64,000 nucleotides of DNA, taken from positions 3,968,001-4,032,000 of the forward strand of contig NZ_CP033917.1 in NCBI RefSeq assembly GCF_003815655.1, given 5' to 3'. This document shows positions 9,829 to 18,153 of this stretch, in pieces. The translations under genes were made by a program, and so were the position numbers. Numbering within the stretch: position 1 is the stretch's first letter; each line of letters begins with the position of its first letter. The stretch comes from Chryseobacterium sp. G0201. GTDB taxonomy: Bacteria; Bacteroidota; Bacteroidia; Flavobacteriales; Weeksellaceae. The notes under the pieces were generated by a model, which was not told the origin of the DNA, did not search any database, and saw only the letters and a list, made by a program, of their open reading frames with translations.

Positions 9829-11262
9829 ATGAAGTTTCACAATTTATATAGTTTCTTTTTAAAAAGTACTGCACTGCTGTTTGGCGGTGTGGTACTTTTG
9901 CCTTTAACTTCTTGTAAATCCAATCTGGCGAACAATGGAAATCAAGTTCAGGTCTGGCTTACAAAAGGTGATCAAAGCGTAAAATTACAACAGCAATCTC
10001 CGATCAGTTTCGTAAATAACTCCAACAACATTCAAAATATTGATATTGATGATTCTCAAAAGTTTCAATATGTTGACGGTTTCGGATATACATTAACGGG
10101 TGGAAGTGTTGAAGTAATCAACCGACTTTCACCATCCAAAAGAAAAGCTTTACTGAATGAACTTTTCGGAAATGATAAAAATTCAATTTCCATAAGTTAT
10201 TTAAGATTAAGTATTGGCGCATCCGATTTGGATAGTGAAGTTTTTTCTTACGACGATTTACCGGAAGGGCAAACAGATCCTTCTCTTTCAAAATTCAGTT
10301 TGGCGAGGGATAAAGATTTAATTTCTATGTTAAAAGAAATTTTAGCAATCAATCCAAAGATCAAGATCATTGCAGCACCTTGGTCAGCTCCGGTTTGGAT
10401 GAAAGATAACGGAAAATCAAAAGGAGGAAGCTTAAAACCTGAATTTTATGATGTTTATGCTAAATATTTCGTTAAATATATTCAGGGAATGCAGAAAGAA
10501 GGAATTACAATCGATGCAATAACTCCTCAAAATGAGCCCTTGCATCCTGGAAATAACCCGAGCTTGTATATGCCATCAGATCAGCAAAAAGATTTCATCA
10601 AGAAAAGTTTAGGTCCGATTTTTAAATCAAATAATATTAGAACTAAAATTGTGGTTTACGATCACAATTGTAACAAACCTGAATACGTTACCAATATTTT
10701 AAGCGATTCTGAAGCATCTCAATATATTGATGGCTCTGCTTTTCACTTATATGAAGGTGATATTTCAGCTTTAGGTAATGTTCATGCTGCTTTTCCGAAT
10801 AAAAATTTGTATTTTACCGAGCAATGGACAGGCGCGAAGGGAACTTTTAATGAAGATTTAAATTGGCATACCAAAAACGTGATCATCGGTTCTATGAGAA
10901 ACTGGAGCAAAATTGCTCTTGAATGGAATTTAGCCAATGATCCTCAATACAAACCTCACACAGACGGAGGTTGTACAGAATGCAAAGGTGCAATTACCGT
11001 TTCTGACAGTGAAAATTTCACTAGAAATGTTGCTTATTATATCATTGCTCATGCCTCAAAATTTATTCCTGCTGATTCAAGAAGAATAGCTTCTACTCAA
11101 ACAGACAATCTTTCTACTGCGGCTTTTATTACGCCTGCGGGAAAGAGAATTTTGGTTGTGCAAAACGGAGCAAAAAATGAAGAAACATTTAATATAAAAT
11201 ATAACGGAAAAACGGCAACAGTTAACCTTTCGGGAAATTCGGTTGCTACATACGTTTTTTAA
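9829..11262 (+). CDS. GH30 family glycoside hydrolase, lipoprotein (beta-1,6-glucanase-like)
   Basis: This 477-residue enzyme has a lipoprotein signal with the lipid cysteine at residue 29 (LTSC). The GH30 (beta/alpha)8 hallmarks are visible: DGFGYTLTGG near 83, APWSAPVWMKDNG near 183, the acid/base Glu236 in TPQNEP and the nucleophile Glu331 in FTEQW. A short beta domain closes the protein. GH30 members in this setting usually cleave beta-1,6-glucosyl links, such as laminarin side chains or fungal beta-1,6-glucan. As a lipoprotein directly after SusD it probably works at the cell surface. Exact subfamily and linkage are inferred. Confidence 0.87.
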   Translation: MKFHNLYSFFLKSTALLFGGVVLLPLTSCKSNLANNGNQVQVWLTKGDQSVKLQQQSPISFVNNSNNIQNIDIDDSQKFQYVDGFGYTLTGGSVEVINRLSPSKRKALLNELFGNDKNSISISYLRLSIGASDLDSEVFSYDDLPEGQTDPSLSKFSLARDKDLISMLKEILAINPKIKIIAAPWSAPVWMKDNGKSKGGSLKPEFYDVYAKYFVKYIQGMQKEGITIDAITPQNEPLHPGNNPSLYMPSDQQKDFIKKSLGPIFKSNNIRTKIVVYDHNCNKPEYVTNILSDSEASQYIDGSAFHLYEGDISALGNVHAAFPNKNLYFTEQWTGAKGTFNEDLNWHTKNVIIGSMRNWSKIALEWNLANDPQYKPHTDGGCTECKGAITVSDSENFTRNVAYYIIAHASKFIPADSRRIASTQTDNLSTAAFITPAGKRILVVQNGAKNEETFNIKYNGKTATVNLSGNSVATYVF

Positions 11263-11275
11263 AAAAAAGAACAAC

Positions 11276-13498
11276 ATGAAGAAGAAATGCCTTTTATTAC
11301 TATTCGTAGCACTTGGAGTTGGTGCCACTGCTCAGAAATCTATTGATCAAAGAGTTTCAGAGATCTTATCTAAAATGACTTTGGAAGAAAAAGTAGGTCA
11401 ATTGGTTCAGTACAGCGGTTTCGAGTATGCAACAGGTCCGCAAAACTCTAATTCTGCAAGTGTTTTAGATGAAATAAAAAAAGGTAAGGTAGGTTCCATG
11501 CTGAATGTAGCTGGAGCAGAAGAAACCAGAAAATTTCAGGAATTAGCTTTAAAATCAAGGTTAAAAATTCCTTTGTTATTCGGTCAGGATGTTATTCACG
11601 GGTACAGAACAACTTTTCCTGTGAATTTGGGACAGGCTGCAAGCTGGGATTTAGGCTTAATTGAAAAATCTGAAAGAATTGCCGCAACAGAAGCCTCTGC
11701 TTACGGAATTCACTGGACGTTTGCACCAATGGTCGATGTTGCCAGAGATCCGAGATGGGGTAGAGTAATGGAAGGTTCAGGTGAAGATACTTATTTGGGA
11801 ACTCAAATCGGTTTGGCAAGAATCAAAGGTTTTCAGGGGAAAGGTTTGGGAAATATTGATGCTATTATGGCTTGTGCAAAGCATTTCGCAGCGTATGGAG
11901 CAGCAGTTGGCGGAAGAGATTACAATTCTGTCGACATGAGTTTGAGACAGTTAAACGAAACTTATTTACCGCCTTTCAAAGCAGCGGCAGAAGCGGGAGT
12001 TGCGACTTTCATGAACTCTTTTAATGACATCAACGGAATTCCGGCGACGGCTAACAAATATATTTTAAGAGATCTATTAAAAGACAAATGGAACTATCAG
12101 GGTTTTGTGGTTTCAGATTGGGGAAGTATCGGTGAAATGGTTCCTCACGGTTACGCAAAAGACAATAAAGAAGCTGCAGAAAAAGCAATCATTGCCGGAA
12201 GCGATATGGATATGGAAAGCCGTGCTTATATGGCTGAACTTCCAAAATTGGTTCAGGAAGGAAAGGTTGATCCAAAGTTGATCGATGATGCTGCAAGAAG
12301 AATTTTAGTTAAAAAGTTCGAAATGGGATTATTCGATGATCCTTACAGATTCAGCAACGAAAAAAGACAGAAAGAACAATTAAACAATCAGGAAAACAGA
12401 AAATTTGGAAGAGAATTTGGTTCAAAAAGCATTGTTTTATTAAAGAATGAAAAAAATATTCTTCCGCTTTCAAAAACTACGAAAACGATTGCATTGATCG
12501 GACCTTTCGGAAAAGAAACTTCTGCCAATCACGGTTTTTGGTCAATCGCTTTTAAAGATGATAATCAAAGAATCATCACTCAGTTTGACGGAATTAAAAA
12601 TCAATTAGATAAAAACTCAACTTTACTATATGCGAAAGGTTCCAACGTTGATGATCAGGACAAATCAATGTTTGCTGAAGCGGTTGAAACGGCAAAAAAG
12701 GCAGATGTTGTGATCATGACTTTAGGCGAAGGTTCAGCAATGAGTGGTGAAGCGAAAAGTAGAAGTAATCTACATTTTTCGGGCGTTCAGGAAGATCTAT
12801 TAAAAGAAATTGCAAAAACAGGAAAACCGATCGTTTTAATGATCAACGCAGGAAGACCTTTGGTTTTTGACTGGCCTGCAGACAATATTCCAACCATTGT
12901 TTACACTTGGTGGCTGGGAACAGAAGCCGGAAATTCTATCGCAGACGTCCTTTTCGGAAGCGTAAATCCTGGAGGAAAACTACCAATGACCTTCCCAAGA
13001 ACAGAAGGGCAAATCCCGGTTTATTATAATCATTACAACACGGGAAGACCGGCGAAAAATAATACAGACAGAAATTACGTTTCGGCTTACATCGATTTGG
13101 ATAATGATCCGAAATTTCCGTTTGGTTATGGTTTAAGTTATACGAATTTTAAATATTCTGATATGAATTTAAGTTCAACAAACCTTAAAGGAAATCAGAC
13201 TTTAAGTATCAGTGTAAATGTTTCCAATACAGGAAATTATGATGGGGAAGAAGTGGTGCAATTGTACATTAGAGATTTGTTTGGAAAAGTAGTAAGACCT
13301 ATGAAAGAGTTAAAAAACTTCCAAAAAGTATTCATCAAAAAAGGAGAAAGTAAAACGGTAAACTTTACACTGACTCCGGAAAATTTAAAATTCTATGATG
13401 ATGAATTGAATTATGATTGGGAAGCAGGAGAATTTGATATTATGGTTGGAACAAATTCTAAAGATGTTCAGACAAAAAGAATCAATTGGTTAAAATAA
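11276..13498 (+). CDS. bglX: GH3 family beta-glucosidase (BglX-like), periplasmic
   Basis: The start at 11276 is preferred over 11243 because it gives a clean signal peptide (MKKKCLLLLFVALGVGATAQ) and does not overlap the previous gene. The 740-residue protein has the GH3 N-terminal barrel with CAKHFAAYGA near 200 and the nucleophile Asp281 in VVSDWGS. A second alpha/beta domain and a C-terminal fibronectin-III-like domain (EEVVQLYIRDLFG) follow. It matches the periplasmic BglX type, which removes glucose from the non-reducing ends of beta-gluco-oligosaccharides. It lies 13 bp after GH30 and would complete oligosaccharide breakdown in the periplasm. Confidence 0.9.
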   Translation: MKKKCLLLLFVALGVGATAQKSIDQRVSEILSKMTLEEKVGQLVQYSGFEYATGPQNSNSASVLDEIKKGKVGSMLNVAGAEETRKFQELALKSRLKIPLLFGQDVIHGYRTTFPVNLGQAASWDLGLIEKSERIAATEASAYGIHWTFAPMVDVARDPRWGRVMEGSGEDTYLGTQIGLARIKGFQGKGLGNIDAIMACAKHFAAYGAAVGGRDYNSVDMSLRQLNETYLPPFKAAAEAGVATFMNSFNDINGIPATANKYILRDLLKDKWNYQGFVVSDWGSIGEMVPHGYAKDNKEAAEKAIIAGSDMDMESRAYMAELPKLVQEGKVDPKLIDDAARRILVKKFEMGLFDDPYRFSNEKRQKEQLNNQENRKFGREFGSKSIVLLKNEKNILPLSKTTKTIALIGPFGKETSANHGFWSIAFKDDNQRIITQFDGIKNQLDKNSTLLYAKGSNVDDQDKSMFAEAVETAKKADVVIMTLGEGSAMSGEAKSRSNLHFSGVQEDLLKEIAKTGKPIVLMINAGRPLVFDWPADNIPTIVYTWWLGTEAGNSIADVLFGSVNPGGKLPMTFPRTEGQIPVYYNHYNTGRPAKNNTDRNYVSAYIDLDNDPKFPFGYGLSYTNFKYSDMNLSSTNLKGNQTLSISVNVSNTGNYDGEEVVQLYIRDLFGKVVRPMKELKNFQKVFIKKGESKTVNFTLTPENLKFYDDELNYDWEAGEFDIMVGTNSKDVQTKRINWLK

Positions 13499-13519
13499 AT
13501 ATTAGTTTACAAAACTGAG

Positions 13520-13540
13520 AGCGGGATGAAACCCGCTTTT
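13520..13540 (+). terminator. Hairpin terminator after GH3 gene
   Basis: A GC stem AGCGGG / CCCGCT with a short loop, followed by TTTT, lies 22 bp past the GH3 stop codon. It may end or attenuate the susC-GH3 transcript before the GH16 gene. Confidence 0.6.
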
Positions 13541-13555
13541 GGTGGTAAAAGACGT

Positions 13556-13722
13556 AATCTTTGTCATTTTGAAAAGAATCTAGATAATCTTTGTAGAAAT
13601 GCTTCCATCATGACAAAATTTGAAAATAAAAATATTAACAGTTGTCATTCTGAACGAAACAAAGTGTAGTGAAAAATCTATTCAATTATAATGGAGATTC
13701 TTCCTTCGGCAAAATGACAAGC
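13556..13722. repeat. Dispersed flavobacterial intergenic repeat, two arms with inverted partners
   Basis: This gap of about 260 bp contains TGTCATTCTGAACGAAAC (from 13643) facing AGATTCTTCCTTCGGCAAAATGACAA (13695-13720), plus a second weaker TGTCATTTTGAAAAGAATC / CATCATGACA pair at about 13563-13615. The ends TGTCATT and AATGACA are inverted relative to each other. A related copy lies at 57617-57763. These are non-coding, mobile-like or REP-like elements common between flavobacterial genes. Confidence 0.6.
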
Positions 13723-13761
13723 TTTGTAGATAATCTTAATAAATAAATTTTAAATAAAACT

Positions 13762-14571
13762 TTGAACATTAAACTTCAACATATCATCACCATTTTAGTC
13801 GGAGGAGCTTTAGCTTTTTCTGTTTCAAGTTGTGCATCAAACAAGCCGGATTCCAACAGAAAATTAATCTGGAATGATGAGTTTAACGGAAAAGGATTAC
13901 CAGATTCCACAAAATGGAATTATGATGTCGGGGGTGATGGTTATGGAAATAATGAAGCTCAGTTTTACACCAAAAACCGCTTGGAAAATGCAAGAGTCGA
14001 AGGCGGAAATCTTGTCATTGAAGCCAAAAAAGAAAACTGGGAAAAGAATAAATATACTTCGGCGAGACTTTTAACGAAAGGGAAATTTTCCTTTCAATAT
14101 GGAACTATTGAAGTTCGTGCGAAACTACCAAAAGGTCGAGGAACCTGGCCAGCCATCTGGATGATGAGCGAAAATATGAAAGAATGGCCGGATGATGGCG
14201 AATTGGATATTATGGAACATGTTGGTTTTAATCAAGGGTATATTCATGCGTCGGTTCATACGAAAAAGTATAATCATATTATCGGAACACAGAAAACCGA
14301 TACGTTGATCGTGAAAGATACAAGCGAAAAATTCCATGTGTATAAAGCCGATTGGACACCTGAAAAAATTGATGTTTACATTGATGATCAAAAGTTTTTC
14401 ACCTATGAAAATAAAGAAAAAACCTATGAAGCGTGGCCTTTTGATCAGCCTTATTTTATCATTTTAAATTTGGCAGTCGGTGGATTTTGGGGTGGAAAAG
14501 AAGGAATTGATGACACCATTTTTCCTCAGAAATATTATATAGATTACGTAAGGGTCTATCAGAATAAATAA
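13762..14571 (+). CDS. GH16 family endo-beta-1,3-glucanase (laminarinase-like) lipoprotein
   Basis: The gene starts with TTG at 13762: only this start gives the lipoprotein signal with lipid Cys24 (VSSC|A). The 269-residue protein is essentially one GH16 jelly-roll. The catalytic motif ELDIME holds the nucleophile Glu147, Asp149 and acid/base Glu152, and a WPAIWMMS segment precedes it. The motif ExDxxE with the intervening Met is the laminarinase type. It would cut the beta-1,3 backbone of laminarin or mixed-link glucan at the cell surface, making fragments for SusC/SusD. Confidence 0.9.
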   Translation: MNIKLQHIITILVGGALAFSVSSCASNKPDSNRKLIWNDEFNGKGLPDSTKWNYDVGGDGYGNNEAQFYTKNRLENARVEGGNLVIEAKKENWEKNKYTSARLLTKGKFSFQYGTIEVRAKLPKGRGTWPAIWMMSENMKEWPDDGELDIMEHVGFNQGYIHASVHTKKYNHIIGTQKTDTLIVKDTSEKFHVYKADWTPEKIDVYIDDQKFFTYENKEKTYEAWPFDQPYFIILNLAVGGFWGGKEGIDDTIFPQKYYIDYVRVYQNK

Positions 14572-14614
14572 TGAAGTGAGAGTGATTTTTCTCTCCATAA
14601 AATAGAAAGAAATT

Positions 14615-16054
14615 ATGAAGAAACTAGTAGTAAGTTGTTTTGTAGTGGGAGCTTTTTTTAATGCAAATGCTCAGAATTACTGGAAAAAAAATGCAGGAAA
14701 AACAGCAAAAGTAATTTTCACCAATTCTAAAACCAACGAAAAAATGGTTGATAAAGGAACAGTGAAATTCGAAAAGATGGCTCAGCCAAAAGAAACTGAT
14801 GCGTGTGTTTTTGTTGATCCGGATTTTAAATATCAGAAATTAATCGGAATCGGAGGTGCGATCACTGATGCATCGGCCGAAACTTTTTATAAACTTCCAA
14901 AAAATAAACAGAAAGAAATTCTTGAAGCTTATTATGGGAAAAACGGTTTGGGATATACGGTTGTTCGTACCAATATGAACTCGTGTGACTTCTCCAGCGA
15001 TTCTTATACTTATGTAACGGAAAATGATAATTCGTTAAAATCATTCAACATTGCACATGATGAAAAGTATAAGATTCCATTAATTAAAGAAGCTCAAAAG
15101 GCAATTGGAAAAGATTTTACCTTCTACTTTTCGCCTTGGAGTCCACCGGCTTGGATGAAATCCAACAAAAGTATGTTGAAAGGAGGCAGACTGGAAAATG
15201 CTTTCTATCAAACTTGGGCAGATTATTACGTGAAATTCATCAAAGAATACGAAAAAAGAGGGATCAATGTTTGGGGTCTGACCGTTCAAAACGAGCCGAT
15301 GGCAACGCAAAGCTGGGAATCTTGTATTTATACTGCTGAAGAAGAAGGGGAGTTCCTGAAAAATAATTTAGGTCCAACCCTTTGGAAAAATGGATTTAAA
15401 GATAAAAAAGTGATGATCTGGGATCATAACCGTGATTTGATTTATCAAAGAGCAACAACAACATTAAGCGATCCTGAAACTTCAAAATATGCATCAGGAA
15501 TCGGTTACCATTGGTATGAAACATGGAATAACAAAACACAGCTTTTTGATAATTTAATTGAAACTCAAAGAGCTTTTCCTGACAAGTTTTTAGCGTTTAC
15601 GGAAGGTTGTAAGGAGCAATTTGATATGTCTAAAATTTACGACGTAAGCTTAGGCGAATTGTACGGAAAAAATATGATCAATGATTTTAACAAAGGAACC
15701 GCTTTATGGACCGATTGGAACGTTCTTCTAGATGAAACCGGCGGACCAAACCATGTTGGAAATTTCTGTTTTGCACCCATTATTGCCGATACAAAAACCG
15801 GGGAAGTTCATTATACTTATGAGTATTATTATGTTGGTCACGTTTCAAAATTCATTAAACCAAATGCTCAAAGAATCGGAAGTTCATCCAATAGAGCTGC
15901 TCTAACTTCAACAACTTTCATGAATGAAAATGGACAGTTAGTTACCGTTATCATGAATGATTCCGACAATGATATCGATACCAATCTTTGGATCGAAGGT
16001 ATGTCGGCCAAATTATCTGCGCCTGCGCACTCTATACAGACCGTAATTTTATAA
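14615..16054 (+). CDS. GH30 family glycoside hydrolase, secreted (second paralogue)
   Basis: This 479-residue protein has a type I signal peptide (MKKLVVSCFVVGAFFNANAQ) rather than a lipobox. GH30 signatures are IGIGGAITDASAE near 77-89, FSPWSPPAWMKSN near 172, acid/base Glu227 in VQNEP and nucleophile Glu330 in FTEG, followed by a short C-terminal beta domain. It differs clearly from the first GH30 and is closer to the glucosylceramidase/beta-1,6-glucosidase layout (WESCIYTAEEE after the acid/base). It lies 43 bp after GH16 and ends the plus-strand glucan cluster at a strong terminator. Probably periplasmic; linkage specificity inferred. Confidence 0.87.
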   Translation: MKKLVVSCFVVGAFFNANAQNYWKKNAGKTAKVIFTNSKTNEKMVDKGTVKFEKMAQPKETDACVFVDPDFKYQKLIGIGGAITDASAETFYKLPKNKQKEILEAYYGKNGLGYTVVRTNMNSCDFSSDSYTYVTENDNSLKSFNIAHDEKYKIPLIKEAQKAIGKDFTFYFSPWSPPAWMKSNKSMLKGGRLENAFYQTWADYYVKFIKEYEKRGINVWGLTVQNEPMATQSWESCIYTAEEEGEFLKNNLGPTLWKNGFKDKKVMIWDHNRDLIYQRATTTLSDPETSKYASGIGYHWYETWNNKTQLFDNLIETQRAFPDKFLAFTEGCKEQFDMSKIYDVSLGELYGKNMINDFNKGTALWTDWNVLLDETGGPNHVGNFCFAPIIADTKTGEVHYTYEYYYVGHVSKFIKPNAQRIGSSSNRAALTSTTFMNENGQLVTVIMNDSDNDIDTNLWIEGMSAKLSAPAHSIQTVIL

Positions 16055-16076
16055 CATCATATTAACATTTTTATTA

Positions 16077-16113
16077 AGTATCGGCGGCACCAAAGGTGCC
16101 GCCGATACTGTTT
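16077..16113. terminator. Perfect 15-bp GC-rich hairpin between convergent genes
   Basis: The arms AGTATCGGCGGCACC and GGTGCCGCCGATACT match perfectly around an AAA loop, followed by GTTTTA. It lies between the stop of GH30 and the stop of the convergent lipoprotein gene, so it can terminate the plus-strand transcript and possibly the minus one. Its GC content is far above its surroundings. Confidence 0.8.
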
Positions 16114-16125
16114 TAGGTTGATGAA

Positions 16126-17067
16126 TTATTCTTTATTCATATTTTCTTGTTTAGAAGAAATAGTTTTCCATTTGCTATTTTTTAATTGAAAAATAGTTGT
16201 TTCTATTTTACAGCAACCAATTGGTCCGCTAATAGTCAAAGTATTATCCTTTTTATTAATTTCTTTTGGGAAAGGTCCTTCATTCAAGGGAAAATCTTGA
16301 GGTTTTTTAAATTCACCCTTTTTATTTTGAAAATAATATGAATAAACCGGACCTCCATTTCCTCCGGAATCATAAAGGATCGCAAAATCTTCTAAATTAT
16401 CAAAATTAAAGTCTGCCGTAATAAAATTATGATAGCTTTCGATACCTTCTTGTAATTGTAAGCTGGTGTTAAAATAATCTATAGGTTTAAAATCATTATA
16501 CGACCAAAAACTGGGATTGTATTTTATATTTTGAACTATTTTATCATTTTGTTTAATTTCAATATTTATTACTGTAGGCTTATTATCAGTATCTTTCTCT
16601 AATATTGAAATAGAAAATGAATAATTCAGATTCTGAGAGCTTATCTTTTTATTAAATAAAATTTTAGAATAATTTTTAAATATTTTTTGTAATCCGTCTT
16701 TTGTTTGTGGCGATGTAAGAAGATTCTCTTTTATTTGTGATTTTATTTTGGGGTTTGGATTAACATAAATTGGTTCCTCATATTTTAATGTGGTACATTC
16801 TCCAGTTTTTAGCTCTTTATTAAAAGTGAATTTATATATTAATTTACCTGTTTCTCCAAATATTTCACTTTCTATGATAGAATCTTTAGTCATTTTATTT
16901 ATTGAAAATTTGACTTCTTCACCTTCAGAAGAATTGACAAAAAGTGTACTGTCTTTTATGAGTTCTACAGAATTTTTATTGATTTTATTTTCATTAAAAT
17001 CTAGTTTTTCTTTTGAACAAGCTATAATAGTAAGCGCGATAATAAAAAAGGATAATATATTTTTCAT
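16126..17067 (-). CDS. Lipoprotein of unknown function, possible immunity protein
   Basis: This 313-residue protein starts with a lipoprotein signal (MKNILSFFIIALTIIAC|S). The C-terminal half has a segment DFNFDNLEDFAILYDSGGNGG that resembles Asp-rich calcium-loop or XAC2610-like repeats. I do not recognise a defined family. It is the last gene of the five-gene minus-strand operon that carries the LysM/PAAR-like and peptidoglycan-active proteins (27 bp after the preceding gene). A periplasmic anti-effector (immunity) role is inferred from position and lipidation only. Confidence 0.6.
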   Translation of the reverse strand: MKNILSFFIIALTIIACSKEKLDFNENKINKNSVELIKDSTLFVNSSEGEEVKFSINKMTKDSIIESEIFGETGKLIYKFTFNKELKTGECTTLKYEEPIYVNPNPKIKSQIKENLLTSPQTKDGLQKIFKNYSKILFNKKISSQNLNYSFSISILEKDTDNKPTVINIEIKQNDKIVQNIKYNPSFWSYNDFKPIDYFNTSLQLQEGIESYHNFITADFNFDNLEDFAILYDSGGNGGPVYSYYFQNKKGEFKKPQDFPLNEGPFPKEINKKDNTLTISGPIGCCKIETTIFQLKNSKWKTISSKQENMNKE

Positions 17068-17094
17068 CTTTAAATGTATTATTGTTATTTAAAT

Positions 17095-18150
17095 CTATTC
17101 TGATTTTATTCTGCTTTTATGTACATATCCTTTTCTTCCTTCTATTGTTTTTACTAAAAACCAATCGCTAGAACTATCTAAAATTTCTATTTTCTCTCCA
17201 GATTTTACTTGTTGTAAAATTTCTGAAGAAGCATTTTTTTCTTTTCTTAAATTTGTATAACCATCAGGATCTTGTATAAATGCCTTTTTAATATTACTTT
17301 TTAGGATATATTTTGATATAATTGAATATATTTTTTTTTCATAAAAATCTTTTTCCGAGGAGTTCAGTTTATTTGATAAATCATTTCCTAGAATAGAGAA
17401 AATATTTACAAGAAAACTTTCCTGAGTTTTAAAATTAGTATAAAAAGAAGGCCCTAATTGTACCTCAACCTTCGGCATAGTTTGCAACTTCTTAACTAAA
17501 GGAGCATATTTCAATTCCAATTGACTTTTGGGTTCTAATAATAACAATTCATCTCTATTGTCTCCATTTTTTATAAATCCCAAATTCATATCTAGAAAGT
17601 CTTGATTGATAAAATATTGCTGCAACATCTTAATTACATAATCTATTAAAGAAGAATCACTATATTTTGTACTTTGTTGAATGAAAAAAAGAGGGTCTTC
17701 CAAAAATATTTCAATAAGAGTTTTTTCATAAAGCTCAATTCCATTATAAGAAACAATTTCATTTTTAGAAATTTCTGATAAAATATAGAAAGCATTGCTA
17801 TCAGATAACTGAACTATTCTCATAAGCAATAGTTGACAAATTAAGGTAGACTTAGAATTGTCGTTTTCATTTTTAAGACTTTCTAAATTTTTAATGAAAT
17901 TATTCCTATAATTTTTATCAAGAAGATCTTTAATTTTTAAGTCTTCTATATAATGTCCATCATATTTAAATGTTTTAAATTCTATCTCATTATTATCAAA
18001 CAGAAAATTATTTTCAACATTGATATCATCAATTAAACTTTTATTTTCATCTAGTTTTGTAATTACTTTAGGCATAATTTTTTTATTTGATTTATTATCT
18101 TGACATCCAAGAAAGAATAAGGGAATGAATATTAATATCAATACTTTCAT
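17095..18150 (-). CDS. Lipoprotein with C-terminal SH3b domain, candidate immunity protein
   Basis: The 351-residue protein has a short lipoprotein signal (MKVLILIFIPLFFLGC|Q). The central part is mostly helical with no family I recognise. Residues about 290-348 form a bacterial SH3 domain (GYTNLRKEKNASSEILQQV, then WFLVKTIEGRKGYVHKS), a fold that often binds peptidoglycan. It starts 3 bp after the stop of the 817-residue peptidoglycan-active protein, so translation is probably coupled. A lipid-anchored periplasmic protein directly behind a cell-wall toxin is the usual place for its immunity protein; this is inference. Confidence 0.65.
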   Translation of the reverse strand: MKVLILIFIPLFFLGCQDNKSNKKIMPKVITKLDENKSLIDDINVENNFLFDNNEIEFKTFKYDGHYIEDLKIKDLLDKNYRNNFIKNLESLKNENDNSKSTLICQLLLMRIVQLSDSNAFYILSEISKNEIVSYNGIELYEKTLIEIFLEDPLFFIQQSTKYSDSSLIDYVIKMLQQYFINQDFLDMNLGFIKNGDNRDELLLLEPKSQLELKYAPLVKKLQTMPKVEVQLGPSFYTNFKTQESFLVNIFSILGNDLSNKLNSSEKDFYEKKIYSIISKYILKSNIKKAFIQDPDGYTNLRKEKNASSEILQQVKSGEKIEILDSSSDWFLVKTIEGRKGYVHKSRIKSE

Positions 18151-18153
18151 AAA

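Noticed and set aside
11243..11275. Upstream start for the GH3 gene
   Set aside because: It overlaps the previous gene and places extra residues before a clean signal peptide starting at 11276.
14862..15339. Opposite-strand and alternate-frame frames over GH30 (and similar ones over other genes)
   Set aside because: They lie wholly inside well-supported genes, lack start signals or family features, and reflect the codon pattern of the true frame.
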